Assembly: GCA_033032175.1 (NCBI GenBank)
Contig: CM065318.1
Location: 13,702,001-13,766,000, forward strand
Direction: 5' to 3'
From: Saturnia japonica
Lineage: Eukaryota > Arthropoda > Insecta > Lepidoptera > Saturniidae
Length of the DNA: 64,000 nt
The translations under genes and the position numbers were made by a program. Below the pieces are notes generated by a model, which saw only the letters and a list, made by a program, of their open reading frames with translations, had not been told where the DNA came from and ran no database searches. Shown one piece after another: positions 44,601-48,230 of this stretch. How positions within the stretch are numbered: position 1 is the first letter of the stretch; each line of letters opens with the position of its first letter.

Positions 44601-45759
44601 TGGTTAGCAGCTACACTTCCACGACCTTTTGTGACAACGACAAAGGGCGGGGAGCCTGCAGCTGCCCTTGATGTTAAGGCCACTGAGCCGTTAAGGTCTC
44701 CCACACAGTTATCCCCGGGTGGGATGTAATAAGGCTCAGAGACCAGGGCGATATGAATAGCCCACTGCGCCATATTCTGGACCAATAGGTCTTGAGCTCT
44801 GGCGCAGTGGTTTAGATTCGCCTGGAGAACATGTAGTGCCATTATTATTGGCAATCCATGTTCGTCTCCGACCCAGCCGGCGGCACCCTATTAACGGCCG
44901 ACGATCGCGTTGTTTGTGGGGGAGGCTCCTTACGCCATTTACCCCGTTTTCTCCTTCTGCTTGAGGATGCCGCACAAGCTCCGCTGCCAATCCGGTGATT
45001 TGCCGTCTTTCCGGCCTCCGAGCAAACAACGCAGGGTGGCGTCTCTTTACACTGGCGTGCCTTGTGTCCCACTTTGCTGCAGCGCAGGCAAAGGTCACTC
45101 CTATATGTTCCCTCAACATCAACATCAAAAACTAAAAACTTTTTACTCTTGACTAAAAAAAAAATGTCGGTTTTTTTGCGCCACCCTAATGTACATATGT
45201 ACACATGTTAGAAGTTATTCATCGCATAACATTGAATGTGACTGATTGTCTTCACCACAAAAATTGTAAAGGCTCAAAATCTAAATATATATCACCATCT
45301 AGCACTACAATTATGAACTTACCAACCAAAGATTATTCATCATAATTAATTTCAAAATTTGTAATTTGGCCATAGATGGCACTGTTATAGCTTTTAAAAA
45401 ATAACACTGAGTGTAAAACTATCTTTACAACAATAAAACTTAAGGTTTAGCAAGTAACTTCATAGTATAGAATTTTTGTTACAATATGCATGCACATCAT
45501 TAAAATTCACTCTTAATTTTATCATAACATGCCTACAGAAGTATAACTTCAGAAAAATCAGATATTTTTTTGCACTCACTATAATTAATAGATAAATTAT
45601 AATCAGTCTTAATTGTTGTAATTACAGTTGGAGGATAAAGCTATAGAGCAGTTAGAGAAGTTCTACAATGCGAGTGAAATTGATGATGAGTGGATAACAG
45701 TTAGACGCATAGAGCTTCAAGTGTCTTCACCGCAATGGATCCATACTGTCCCAAAGTGA
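15558..45759 (+). CDS. IBTK: IBtk-like ankyrin/RCC1/BTB protein, 14 exons
   Basis: Joining 14 exons with GT-AG borders gives a continuous frame of about 1238 residues with all phases matching. Domain order: a Cys-containing N-terminus (CTQKCRSR); ankyrin repeats (residues about 55-125; GRTALHMAASRG, SGYTPLHRSIFYGQ); RCC1 repeats (about 140-380; VYVWGTNSNYTLG, YTWGTNVGQLGH); a BTB domain (about 550-690; LHDVIFK, YMYTGTCD); a second BTB domain (about 735-860; HKCVLAARLEYF, ADQLFITRLREMCE); a long low-complexity, lysine/serine-rich linker; and a short C-terminus. This architecture is specific to IBtk, which in mammals is a CUL3 ubiquitin-ligase substrate adaptor and was first described as an inhibitor of BTK. 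Cytosolic location is expected. The protein is somewhat shorter than the human one (about 1350 residues). The RCC1 region across exons 4-5 looks short, so a small exon between 25485 and 26644 may be missing. The introns carry most of the transposons of this window. Confidence 0.93.
16190..16335 (+). repeat. SINE-like tail copy in intron 1
   Basis: 'tttggattgtactgtgcttacca' and flanks resemble 30330-30410 and 62800-62870, ending in a T-rich tract. Class uncertain. Confidence 0.35.
16477..16923 (+). pseudogene. Mariner transposase 3' fragment
   Basis: Encodes the C-terminal part of a mariner transposase: the catalytic HHDN block followed by RPHTS, and WEVLVHPPYSSDL, where the last D is the third catalytic position. 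The frame then fails (the expected DYHLF segment is scrambled near 16655). The end 'gaaacttttttccggacctat' resembles a mariner TIR. The 5' two thirds is missing. It lies in IBtk intron 1. Confidence 0.8.
17035..17212 (+). CDS. IBTK: IBtk exon 2 (ankyrin repeats)
   Basis: Acceptor tttttacag|GGT, donor g|gtatat, phase 1. Codes for GRTALHMAASRGRIKLMEWL and ESGYTPLHRSIFYGQ, the two ankyrin units. Confidence 0.92.
17250..17535 (-). repeat. SINE copy in intron 2
   Basis: 'aactggctctcaagtacagct', 'gattttcaacttga', 'taccaccctgctatggtttcat' and 'gattcaaactcat' are shared with 37550-37760. The minus-strand orientation follows the better copy there. Confidence 0.6.
18029..18350. mobile_element. Putative MITE with inverted ends
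   Basis: 'ctagatataaggagaatgatc' at about 18032-18052 and its near-perfect reverse complement at about 18325-18345 bracket about 280 bp without coding capacity. No target duplication could be fixed. Confidence 0.5.
18375..19656 (+). mobile_element. Full-length but dead mariner
   Basis: A 1.28-kb element between TA dinucleotides (18373-18374 and 19657-19658) with TIRs starting ggtccttacatatgaaatt and its reverse complement at the right end. The transposase reads from about 18550 (MENLKYRVI), with an N-terminal helix-turn-helix region, VTCDEK (first catalytic D, near 18995) and LLQDNARPH (second, near 19270). A stop occurs at 18856-18858 and more follow after 19170. The third catalytic position in the YSP-x-L motif (near 19362) is Val instead of Asp, and a later conserved Asp is Tyr. 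The family resembles the SETMAR-related mariners. It lies in IBtk intron 2. Confidence 0.88.
19720..19937 (+). CDS. IBTK: IBtk exon 3 (ankyrin/RCC1 junction)
   Basis: Acceptor ttcccag|GT, donor cag|gtaaga; enters at phase 1, leaves at phase 0. Contains VYVWGTNSNYTLGTG, the first RCC1 blade. Confidence 0.92.
20570..22719 (-). mobile_element. 5'-truncated Jockey element, minus strand
   Basis: Inserted into TIR element copy 1 with TSD tttctgtaac (20560-20569 and 22720-22729). On the + strand it begins with a long T tract (20570-20638), its poly(A) tail, followed by the 3'UTR and then ORF2. It is truncated further 3' than the 9313 copy. It lies in IBtk intron 3. Confidence 0.9.
21164..22718 (-). 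pseudogene. Jockey RT, frame-shifted
   Basis: The open part covers 22378-21164 and includes motif A FDVAKAFDKVW, GVPQGS and an intact YADD, ending HPSRPPSLAATQA. Upstream (22490-22718) the same protein continues only in another frame: about 48 bp are missing near 22489 and one base near 22473 compared with 10250-10330. It is closely related to, but clearly distinct from, the 9314 copy. Confidence 0.85.
23240..24241 (+). CDS. Tetraspanin, intronless, nested in IBtk intron 3
   Basis: A 333-residue tetraspanin: four membrane segments (about 10-34, 65-92, 97-122 and 236-258), and a large extracellular loop between the last two carrying the signature CCG (163-165), a PVQCC pair (190-191) and further cysteines at 198, 206 and 221. 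N-glycosylation sequons such as NYT and NKS lie in the loops. Tetraspanins organise membrane protein microdomains; the specific role is not deducible. The cytoplasmic C-terminus (about 75 residues) is longer than usual. The frame is free of stops, starts at aaATGCAT, and is on the same strand as IBtk. Being intronless, with an A-rich run after AATAAA at 24609-24614, it may be an old retrogene. I cannot name the orthologue. Confidence 0.88.
   Translation: MHTVGLPRTCLGFTNVLCFVLAFIGFVICVWCAINTEFFREVNYTVTKSASVGTIAKFMSLKVWFTPITSVLIPVTIISMMTSCCGILGAGCKMKCAIKSYIFLVTILSSVAFWLFFISGIYNIYTNNEKTRKYLQSSIQNYYGLEEDIFTHIWNYTMVNYECCGAISYRDFATSKWQKANPDKIFPVQCCILANKSCLIPISDTCMKNENEEKSYKEVGCVYALRTSIINNKGSIIFYIVLITMAYTVLILFSYCIIRGEPLLGVMAEGISNYFPPKPKDVVNVIPSNSSLENMRFLEEPPQKLVKVVSAINPFQSYKFTPNTYNSGAILPH
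24242..24950. other. Tetraspanin 3' flank in IBtk intron 3
   Basis: AT-rich, no coding signal. AATAAA at 24609-24614 followed by a 10-A run is the best polyadenylation candidate. Confidence 0.4.
24955..25235 (+). repeat. tRNA-derived-type SINE
   Basis: 'gatggatcagtggtagcgtg' resembles an A box and 'gagttcgtgtatc' a decayed B box. These are followed by 'cggtgaaggaaaacatcgtg', the common lepidopteran SINE core, and a tail 'ccatctcgggccacaccgt..taccatcaggtgag'. The tail recurs at 27280-27375 and 29990-30060. Confidence 0.6.
25287..25484 (+). CDS. IBTK: IBtk exon 4 (RCC1)
   Basis: Acceptor cttacag|GTG, donor gcg|gtaagt, phase 0 to 0. Encodes VCLGKFHSIWVTSGAAGDEV, an RCC1 blade. It is GC-richer than other exons and lacks some conserved glycines. 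Confidence 0.88.
26269..26458. mobile_element. PIF/Harbinger-like MITE
   Basis: 190 bp with inverted ends aggtggcctcccacg / cgtgggaggccacct and the TSD TTA (26266-26268 and 26459-26461). The 3-bp TWA duplication is the Harbinger habit. No coding capacity. It lies in IBtk intron 4. Confidence 0.75.
26645..26881 (+). CDS. IBTK: IBtk exon 5 (RCC1)
   Basis: Acceptor ttttccag|GTG, donor cgg|gtatgt, phase 0 to 0. Includes AGRLHAVVWNARAVYTWG and TNVGQLGH. The first 40 residues are variable and Ser/Thr-rich. Confidence 0.92.
27270..27400 (+). repeat. SINE tail copy in intron 5
   Basis: 'ctaggcttagtgtgctaccatcttgggt' to 'caggtgaaattgtggc' matches 29995-30065 and, less closely, 25165-25220. Confidence 0.6.
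28216..28352 (+). CDS. IBTK: IBtk exon 6
   Basis: Acceptor ttacaag|GTT, donor AA|gtaagt, phase 0 to 2. Encodes VDAADAATVITTSRGDVYLL, a conserved IBtk block. Confidence 0.92.
29099..29456 (-). mobile_element. TIR element copy 2
   Basis: The reverse orientation of the 20489 family: 'tcaagtattacgtaacacaatt' at the left and 'aattgcgttacgtaatacttgaacgcccc' at the right, with the shared interior in reverse complement. No clean TSD, and the left end is damaged. It lies in IBtk intron 6. Confidence 0.82.
29789..29923 (+). CDS. IBTK: IBtk exon 7
   Basis: Acceptor gtttaag|A, donor AG|gtatgt, phase 2 to 2. Encodes QINLRQVCVEAKVSEQGVFS. The acceptor at 29788 rather than 29792 is required to keep phase. 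Confidence 0.88.
29955..30080 (+). repeat. SINE tail copy in intron 7
   Basis: Matches 27275-27395 in 'gggctaccatcttgggtcacatcgtcact' and 'ggtgagattgtggccac'. It starts only 30 bp after the exon 7 donor. Confidence 0.6.
30483..30535 (-). repeat. Short inverted partner of 33473-33527
   Basis: 'tcaaagtgaaaggtgcgca' through 'gcgcagaaaaacgtgacgc' is the reverse complement of the block in intron 10. Confidence 0.6.
30682..30979 (+). CDS. IBTK: IBtk exon 8
   Basis: Acceptor attgcag|A, donor cag|gtatgt, phase 2 to 0. Encodes ITHVALTHDAIYFTTKYGEA and further segments up to the pre-BTB region. Confidence 0.92.
31320..31580 (+). repeat. Interspersed repeat, family also at 51340 and 58505
   Basis: 'cgtgtgttgtgttcc' to 'agagctttttgg..aggggttcaaggtcgg' and 'aggctacggtagccg' recurs at 51405-51510 and 58525-58650. 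Confidence 0.7.
31677..31799 (+). CDS. IBTK: IBtk exon 9 (start of first BTB)
   Basis: Acceptor attacag|ATC, donor aag|gtaaag, phase 0 to 0. Ends in EEDLLHDVIFK, the beginning of a BTB fold. Confidence 0.92.
32530..32818 (-). pseudogene. Possible non-LTR ORF2 C-terminal tail
   Basis: The minus-strand frame with LPRRACSTIYIM, 'FHNRITRTGLQSHSFTA' and 'SLKRNLKRYL' resembles the last exon-like tail of non-LTR ORF2 proteins, and the poly(T)-side tract (about 32509-32522) on the + strand would be its poly(A). No RT motif is left. Moderate at best. Confidence 0.4.
32875..33157 (+). CDS. IBTK: IBtk exon 10 (first BTB)
   Basis: Acceptor aaacag|ATT, donor g|gtaagt, phase 0 to 1. Encodes HIYIIAASSEHLYKLY and ILKYMYTGTCDVAEL, the BTB core. 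Confidence 0.93.
33473..33530 (+). repeat. Short repeat, inverted partner of 30483-30535
   Basis: 'gcgttacgtttttctgcgg' to 'gcgcacctttcactttga'. A GTC/CAGT-rich stretch follows at 33560-33600. Confidence 0.6.
33853..33990 (+). repeat. Degraded 'actagctgttacccaatttcgc' repeat
   Basis: Start and end ('gagcgtgattgataaacaaac') belong to the same loose repeat type as 4013, 52281 and 59030; class not fixed. Confidence 0.5.
34222..34408 (+). CDS. IBTK: IBtk exon 11
   Basis: Acceptor cttacag|AA, donor TA|gtaaga; enters at phase 1, leaves at phase 2. Encodes ENPSEISAFEVYKHQEKHKK and DPVKLVQATAKRL. Reading through the donor meets a TAG at once, so splicing is essential. Confidence 0.9.
34445..34888 (+). 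mobile_element. TIR element copy 3
   Basis: Ends ggggcgtttcaagtatta / cgaacgcccc, TSD CAAG (34441-34444 and 34889-34892). It has an internal tandem duplication: the 'cgagggattcccc' segment occurs twice, at about 34655 and 34728. It begins 36 bp after the exon 11 donor. Confidence 0.85.
35198..36828 (-). mobile_element. Gag-only retroposon
   Basis: A 1.63-kb insertion between 12-bp direct repeats ctaagtatagtt (35186-35197 and 36829-36840), with an A tail on the minus strand (T run at 35196-35203). It encodes only an ORF1/gag-like protein with zinc knuckles; no endonuclease or RT is recognisable in the 0.9 kb after the ORF. It lies in IBtk intron 11. Confidence 0.78.
36138..36828 (-). pseudogene. 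Retrotransposon ORF1 (zinc-knuckle) protein
   Basis: The reading passes through three frames: an acidic N-terminal piece (near 36828-36690), a middle piece (ILEFLKNQNQQLL, near 36645-36500), then MSYSRYRQSCGFVSRRLVEY onward (36494-36138). The last carries CTRCLEYGHGRKSC (CX2CX4HX4C), a second HCGGPHHKSAC and a third CKNC-type knuckle. This is the pattern of non-LTR retrotransposon ORF1 nucleic-acid-binding proteins. At least two frameshifts break it. Confidence 0.75.
37197..37398 (+). CDS. IBTK: IBtk exon 12 (second BTB)
   Basis: Acceptor tttctag|T, donor gag|gtaatt, phase 2 to 0. Encodes AYPELVDTSVCSKDGILISA and HKCVLAARLEYFNGMF. The obvious alternative acceptor at 37203 would create a stop at the junction, so 37196 is used. 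Confidence 0.9.
37495..37800 (-). repeat. tRNA-derived SINE in intron 12
   Basis: On the minus strand it starts 'gcaataatggctcaaagg' (A-box-like) and 'aagttcgaatctc' (B box, GTTCGANNC) about 40 bp later, then the body shared with 17250-17535. Confidence 0.65.
38069..39292 (+). CDS. IBTK: IBtk exon 13 (second BTB + linker)
   Basis: The largest exon, 408 codons. Acceptor attacag|AGC, donor cag|gtatcg, phase 0 to 0. It starts with the rest of BTB2 and its BACK-like helices (LLIVADQLFITRLREMCE, HTYNASQLKQCCMEFI), followed by about 250 residues of charged, Ser/Lys-rich linker with short conserved bits (PKLSQKQRKKLAL, NPWKICEVP). Confidence 0.93.
39657..40014 (+). mobile_element. TIR element copy 4
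   Basis: Ends gagagcgttcaagtatta / aatacttgaacggccc with TSD TTAA (39653-39656 and 40015-40018). Interior shorter than in copies 1-3 but clearly homologous. It lies in IBtk intron 13. Confidence 0.85.
40640..41019 (-). pseudogene. R1-clade ORF2 C-terminus (zinc finger)
   Basis: After the LTR insertion the protein resumes: TLTFRLTQVLSGHGCFGSYL, then CHHCGCAEDTAQHTLAVC, the CX2C-x8-H-x4-C finger at the end of R1-clade ORF2 proteins (near 40880-40945), then about 70 residues to a stop near 40640. Confidence 0.75.
41024..42067. mobile_element. Solo LTR inside the R1-clade element
   Basis: 1044 bp starting tgttat and ending ataaca (TG...CA), flanked by the 4-bp repeat gggt (41020-41023 and 42068-42071). 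It is AT-rich against the GC-rich host and non-coding. Removing it restores continuity of the ORF2 reading. The short TIRs plus 4-bp TSD fit an LTR (a Ty3-type duplication length); a small DNA element is the alternative. Confidence 0.65.
42072..44842 (-). pseudogene. R1-clade ORF2 (endonuclease + RT), broken
   Basis: Start ATG 44842-44840 (MALHVLQANLNHC). The endonuclease shows VSEPY, GDFNAKS and LSDHRYI (44800-44225). Stops TGA at 44216-44218 and 43883-43885 interrupt the same frame, then a frameshift near 43440-43470 moves to the frame of the RT proper. RT motifs there are motif A SLDIANAFNTLPW (near 43110), GVPQGSVLGP (near 42930) and CYADDTL (near 42845), followed by YLGIVLDSRWSF and a long thumb region to the LTR junction (42068). 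Both TGA stops could be CGA codons changed by C-to-T. Not functional. Confidence 0.88.
44845..45130 (-). pseudogene. R1-clade ORF1 end with zinc knuckles
   Basis: Truncated gag-like protein: YRSDLCLRCSKVGHKARQC (CX2CX4HX4C) and CVVCSEAGKTANHRIGSGAC. It ends at TAA 44847-44845. A second TAA follows and overlaps the ORF2 ATG as TAATG (44844-44840), the stop/start arrangement known from SART1-type elements. Confidence 0.78.
45628..45759 (+). CDS. IBTK: IBtk exon 14 (C-terminus)
   Basis: Acceptor attacag|TTG, phase 0. Encodes LEDKAIEQLEKFYNASEIDD and ends WIHTVPK with TGA at 45757-45759. The 'AIEQL..FY' pattern is the conserved end of IBtk. Confidence 0.92.
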   Translation: MEDKAIEQLEKFYNASEIDDEWITVRRIELQVSSPQWIHTVPK

Positions 45760-45819
45760 TATTATGTGTGCTATTTTATACATTTATATATTATTATAGT
45801 TAATATATAGTTTATATTA

Positions 45820-45846
45820 AATAAAATTAAGATATTTTTAAATAAA
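45820..45846 (+). terminator. IBTK: IBtk polyadenylation signals
   Basis: AATAAA at 45820-45825 and 45841-45846, 61-87 bp after the stop codon. Confidence 0.65.
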
Positions 45847-45939
45847 TGCAATCTATTGACAATTATTTATTTCATTTAAAATCCTAAACTTTACCTATGA
45901 AGTAACTACTATTTTTAGAAGTATCTAGGTATATATATA

Positions 45940-46588
45940 CAGTGTAAACTCTTTATAACGAAACTCAAGGGACTGAGCATTTTTTGTCGTTATAGAGAGT
46001 TATCATTATATGGAGTGAACAAAAAAACAACCAAATTAACAAGAATTTTTAATATGTATGTCTTAGATAATAAATGCTTATAAATTATTGTTTACACATA
46101 TAGTCTGATAACTTTGTCTGACGTTTTTTGCTATGCCAGTACTTGTTTTGTATTATTTTATGTAATTCTATTCATATCTTCTATCAAACTTTTTCGTCAA
46201 CACTAATCGCTTTCCGTTTACTGGCCATGTTAACAGTTTCAAAGTAAATTTACGACTGATAATACGATAGGTACCCAGTATGCTTGGTCGAAGACCATCA
46301 CTTCCGAGAAAACAATGCGGCATACTGCATGTGTTCAAGGCAATTAAGGGTAACAAAAGCTAGACCAACCTCAGATGTTTCGGAGCTTCAAAGTCTTTTG
46401 TTACCTGATAACATAACATAAACAATAATACTGATAATAAATATTTCATAATATAACACATTTCTTCATAATAGAGAATGGCATATCGCTATAAAGAGTG
46501 TTTCAATATGTGGGTTTTAATGCAAACCAACCAAGTTGGGCTCACTTCAATGTTATAGGGAGTTTATCGTTATAAAGAGTTTACACTG
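45940..46588 (-). mobile_element. pogo-like MITE
   Basis: 649 bp between TA dinucleotides (45938-45939 and 46589-46590) with TIRs cagtgtaaactctttataac. On the minus strand a start MASKRKAISVDEKV (near 46225-46183) followed by a stop resembles the first residues of pogo-type transposases. This suggests derivation by internal deletion of an autonomous element. Confidence 0.8.
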
Positions 46589-46599
46589 TATAAATAAGA

Positions 46600-47390
46600 G
46601 GATAGTTTTATTCAAAAATAAACTGGAAATACTATTTATCCTTGATTTATTACATTCAAAAAACAAATAAACCAAAGTATTTAATATGAAAAATAACTAG
46701 GTAATCTAATTAAAATGATTCAAGTTTAAATCATTCTGTTCTAAAAGCAAACCTAATAGTTTTATTTGATAGCTTTTGCTATTGCGTGGATTATGTGCAG
46801 TGTTGCTTGCAAAGCTTGCAATAGGCTTAAGCTGTAGCACACTCTTAATAAATATGTAAATCCAAAAAAATCCTCATTTGTAAATGACCTATTTGTGACT
46901 GTCTCTATTATTTACTGCATATAAATTCTAAAGTCTGCACAACAGTCCATAATGTAAATTAAAGAAAATTCTAACAATATAAAGTCTTCAAATATACTAC
47001 TTAAAACCCTTATGATAAAATATCTTACTGAAAGAATAAGGTTTTTAGATAACTAGTTGACTATGTCTGGCTATTCCTAAATATTGGCAACCATAACAAT
47101 TTTAGTGATGCGAGTTACTAAGATTCTATAGAAATGAGCCAGTGACTAACAAGGGTAGCAGAAAATACACAGACGAGAGAATGAGAAATTGTCTAAGAGA
47201 AAGTCGGCCTGTACATAACGATAACTAGATGTAGACTGAATAGTTAATTAAATTACACTGGTTAACATTATTACTTTGTCAGACTATAAAGATTTTTCAT
47301 CAATCAAACACAATCACATTTAAAGGTTATTTAATTTTATAAAACTACATATATTCACAATTATTTTAACCAACGAATAAAACTAAACAG
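46600..47390. other. Intergenic, AT-rich
   Basis: No gene or identifiable repeat. A TTTAAT at 47330-47335 reads ATTAAA on the minus strand and could be the Chchd1 polyadenylation signal. Confidence 0.4.
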
Positions 47391-47393
47391 ACA

Positions 47394-47768
47394 TTATTTA
47401 CGAGGAGGAAAACTTTTCAGTAATTGATTCATTTGTCTATGTGTTAAATTTTTCTCACCAGGGACCAGTATACCCTTCTTTCCTTGCTCTAGTTGTGTAG
47501 CCATCTTTTCAGAATAGTTTTTGTAACAACTTTTAAATTCTGCAACTTCTTTCAAACATTTCTGTTGATCGAACTCATTTTTCTTGAAACAAGCAAACAT
47601 TATGCCTAATTCTTGCATACAGGCTGCTTCTTTCTGCTTGTCTCCTTTTCCGGAGACAGTCTTCTTCAACTCAAGAGGTAATAACATTTTGAAGGGAACA
47701 GGTTCTCTTTGCGGTCGCCTCGCATTTTTGCTGTTGGGCGGTGCACGAAGCAGTGGATATAGCCTCAT
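47394..47768 (-). CDS. CHCHD1: CHCHD1 / mitochondrial ribosomal protein mS37
   Basis: A 124-residue protein with a basic, Pro-rich N-terminus (MRLYPLLRAPPNSKNARRPQ), then a CHCH domain with twin CX9C motifs (Cys 50-60 and Cys 71-81), and a C-terminus MNQLLKSFPPRK. The size, the twin CX9C and the 'LL..FP.K' tail fit CHCHD1, a small-subunit protein of the mitochondrial ribosome, imported through the MIA40 pathway. Single exon here. The start Met is the first in frame and gives the family length. Other twin-CX9C proteins are the alternative, but the ends favour CHCHD1. Confidence 0.85.
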   Translation of the reverse strand: MRLYPLLRAPPNSKNARRPQREPVPFKMLLPLELKKTVSGKGDKQKEAACMQELGIMFACFKKNEFDQQKCLKEVAEFKSCYKNYSEKMATQLEQGKKGILVPGEKNLTHRQMNQLLKSFPPRK

Positions 47769-48050
47769 GTTAATATTTTTTCTATTTATGTAACTTTATT
47801 CAAATAAAGATAAATACTTTGTATTGAATTTTACGTAAATAAAATACTTGACATATGACAATCCCGACATTTTTTTTGGTATAGAATCTCTTTCTTCTTG
47901 AAAAGAAAAGGCAAAGGTATCTAAGACTATGCAGCCAAGTCAGATGTTTTTATAATCATGTTTAAATGTCATTGATATTAAAGACCAAAGCCATGTCTTC
48001 TGTTTTTTCTGCTTCTTATTTTTCTTTCCAGTGTCAATGTTTTTAAGCCT
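47769..48050. other. CHCHD1: Chchd1 upstream region
   Basis: AT-rich with no recognised promoter element. A CT-rich stretch lies at 47995-48030. Confidence 0.3.
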
Positions 48051-48054
48051 TCGA

Positions 48055-48230
48055 CGTATTTCCTAATTTTCAAAGTGAGACACTGACAGAACTATCTTGG
48101 TAGTTTTTGTGGCAACTCAAATCCAAGTTTATATTTACAATCCACTTCACATACGCACAATAACCAAACTATATCACGCAAAACGCCACCATCACACCAT
48201 TATTACAAAATATAGGGTCAAAAAACCTAT
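48055..48230 (+). repeat. Repeat shared with 57325-57520
   Basis: 'attaaccaaactatatcacgc'-type sequence, preceded by 'tattt-ctaattttcaaagt' and 'aatccacttca', and followed by 'ggggtcaaa-aacc', occurs in the same order in both places. Confidence 0.75.

Larger units (their letters stand above)
40320..45130 (-). mobile_element. R1-clade non-LTR retrotransposon
   Basis: Poly(A) is the T run at 40320-40335. Reading on the minus strand: the zinc-knuckle end of ORF1, ORF2 with APE endonuclease, RT and a C-terminal zinc finger, and a 3'UTR of about 0.3 kb. It is 5'-truncated in ORF1 near 45130 and interrupted by a solo LTR (41024-42067). No clear TSD was found. It is strongly GC-rich compared with its surroundings. 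Confidence 0.85.
40238..45188. mobile_element. hAT-like fold-back MITE holding a nest
   Basis: Inverted ends tagggtgacgcaaaaaaacc (40238 on) and its reverse complement (to 45188), with an 8-bp TSD atgtacat at 40230-40237 and 45189-45196. The TSD fits the hAT preference nTnnnnAn. Inverted similarity continues for about 75 bp (to 'ttttttgatgttt'). The element is split by an R1-clade retrotransposon (about 40320-45130). Confidence 0.78.
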
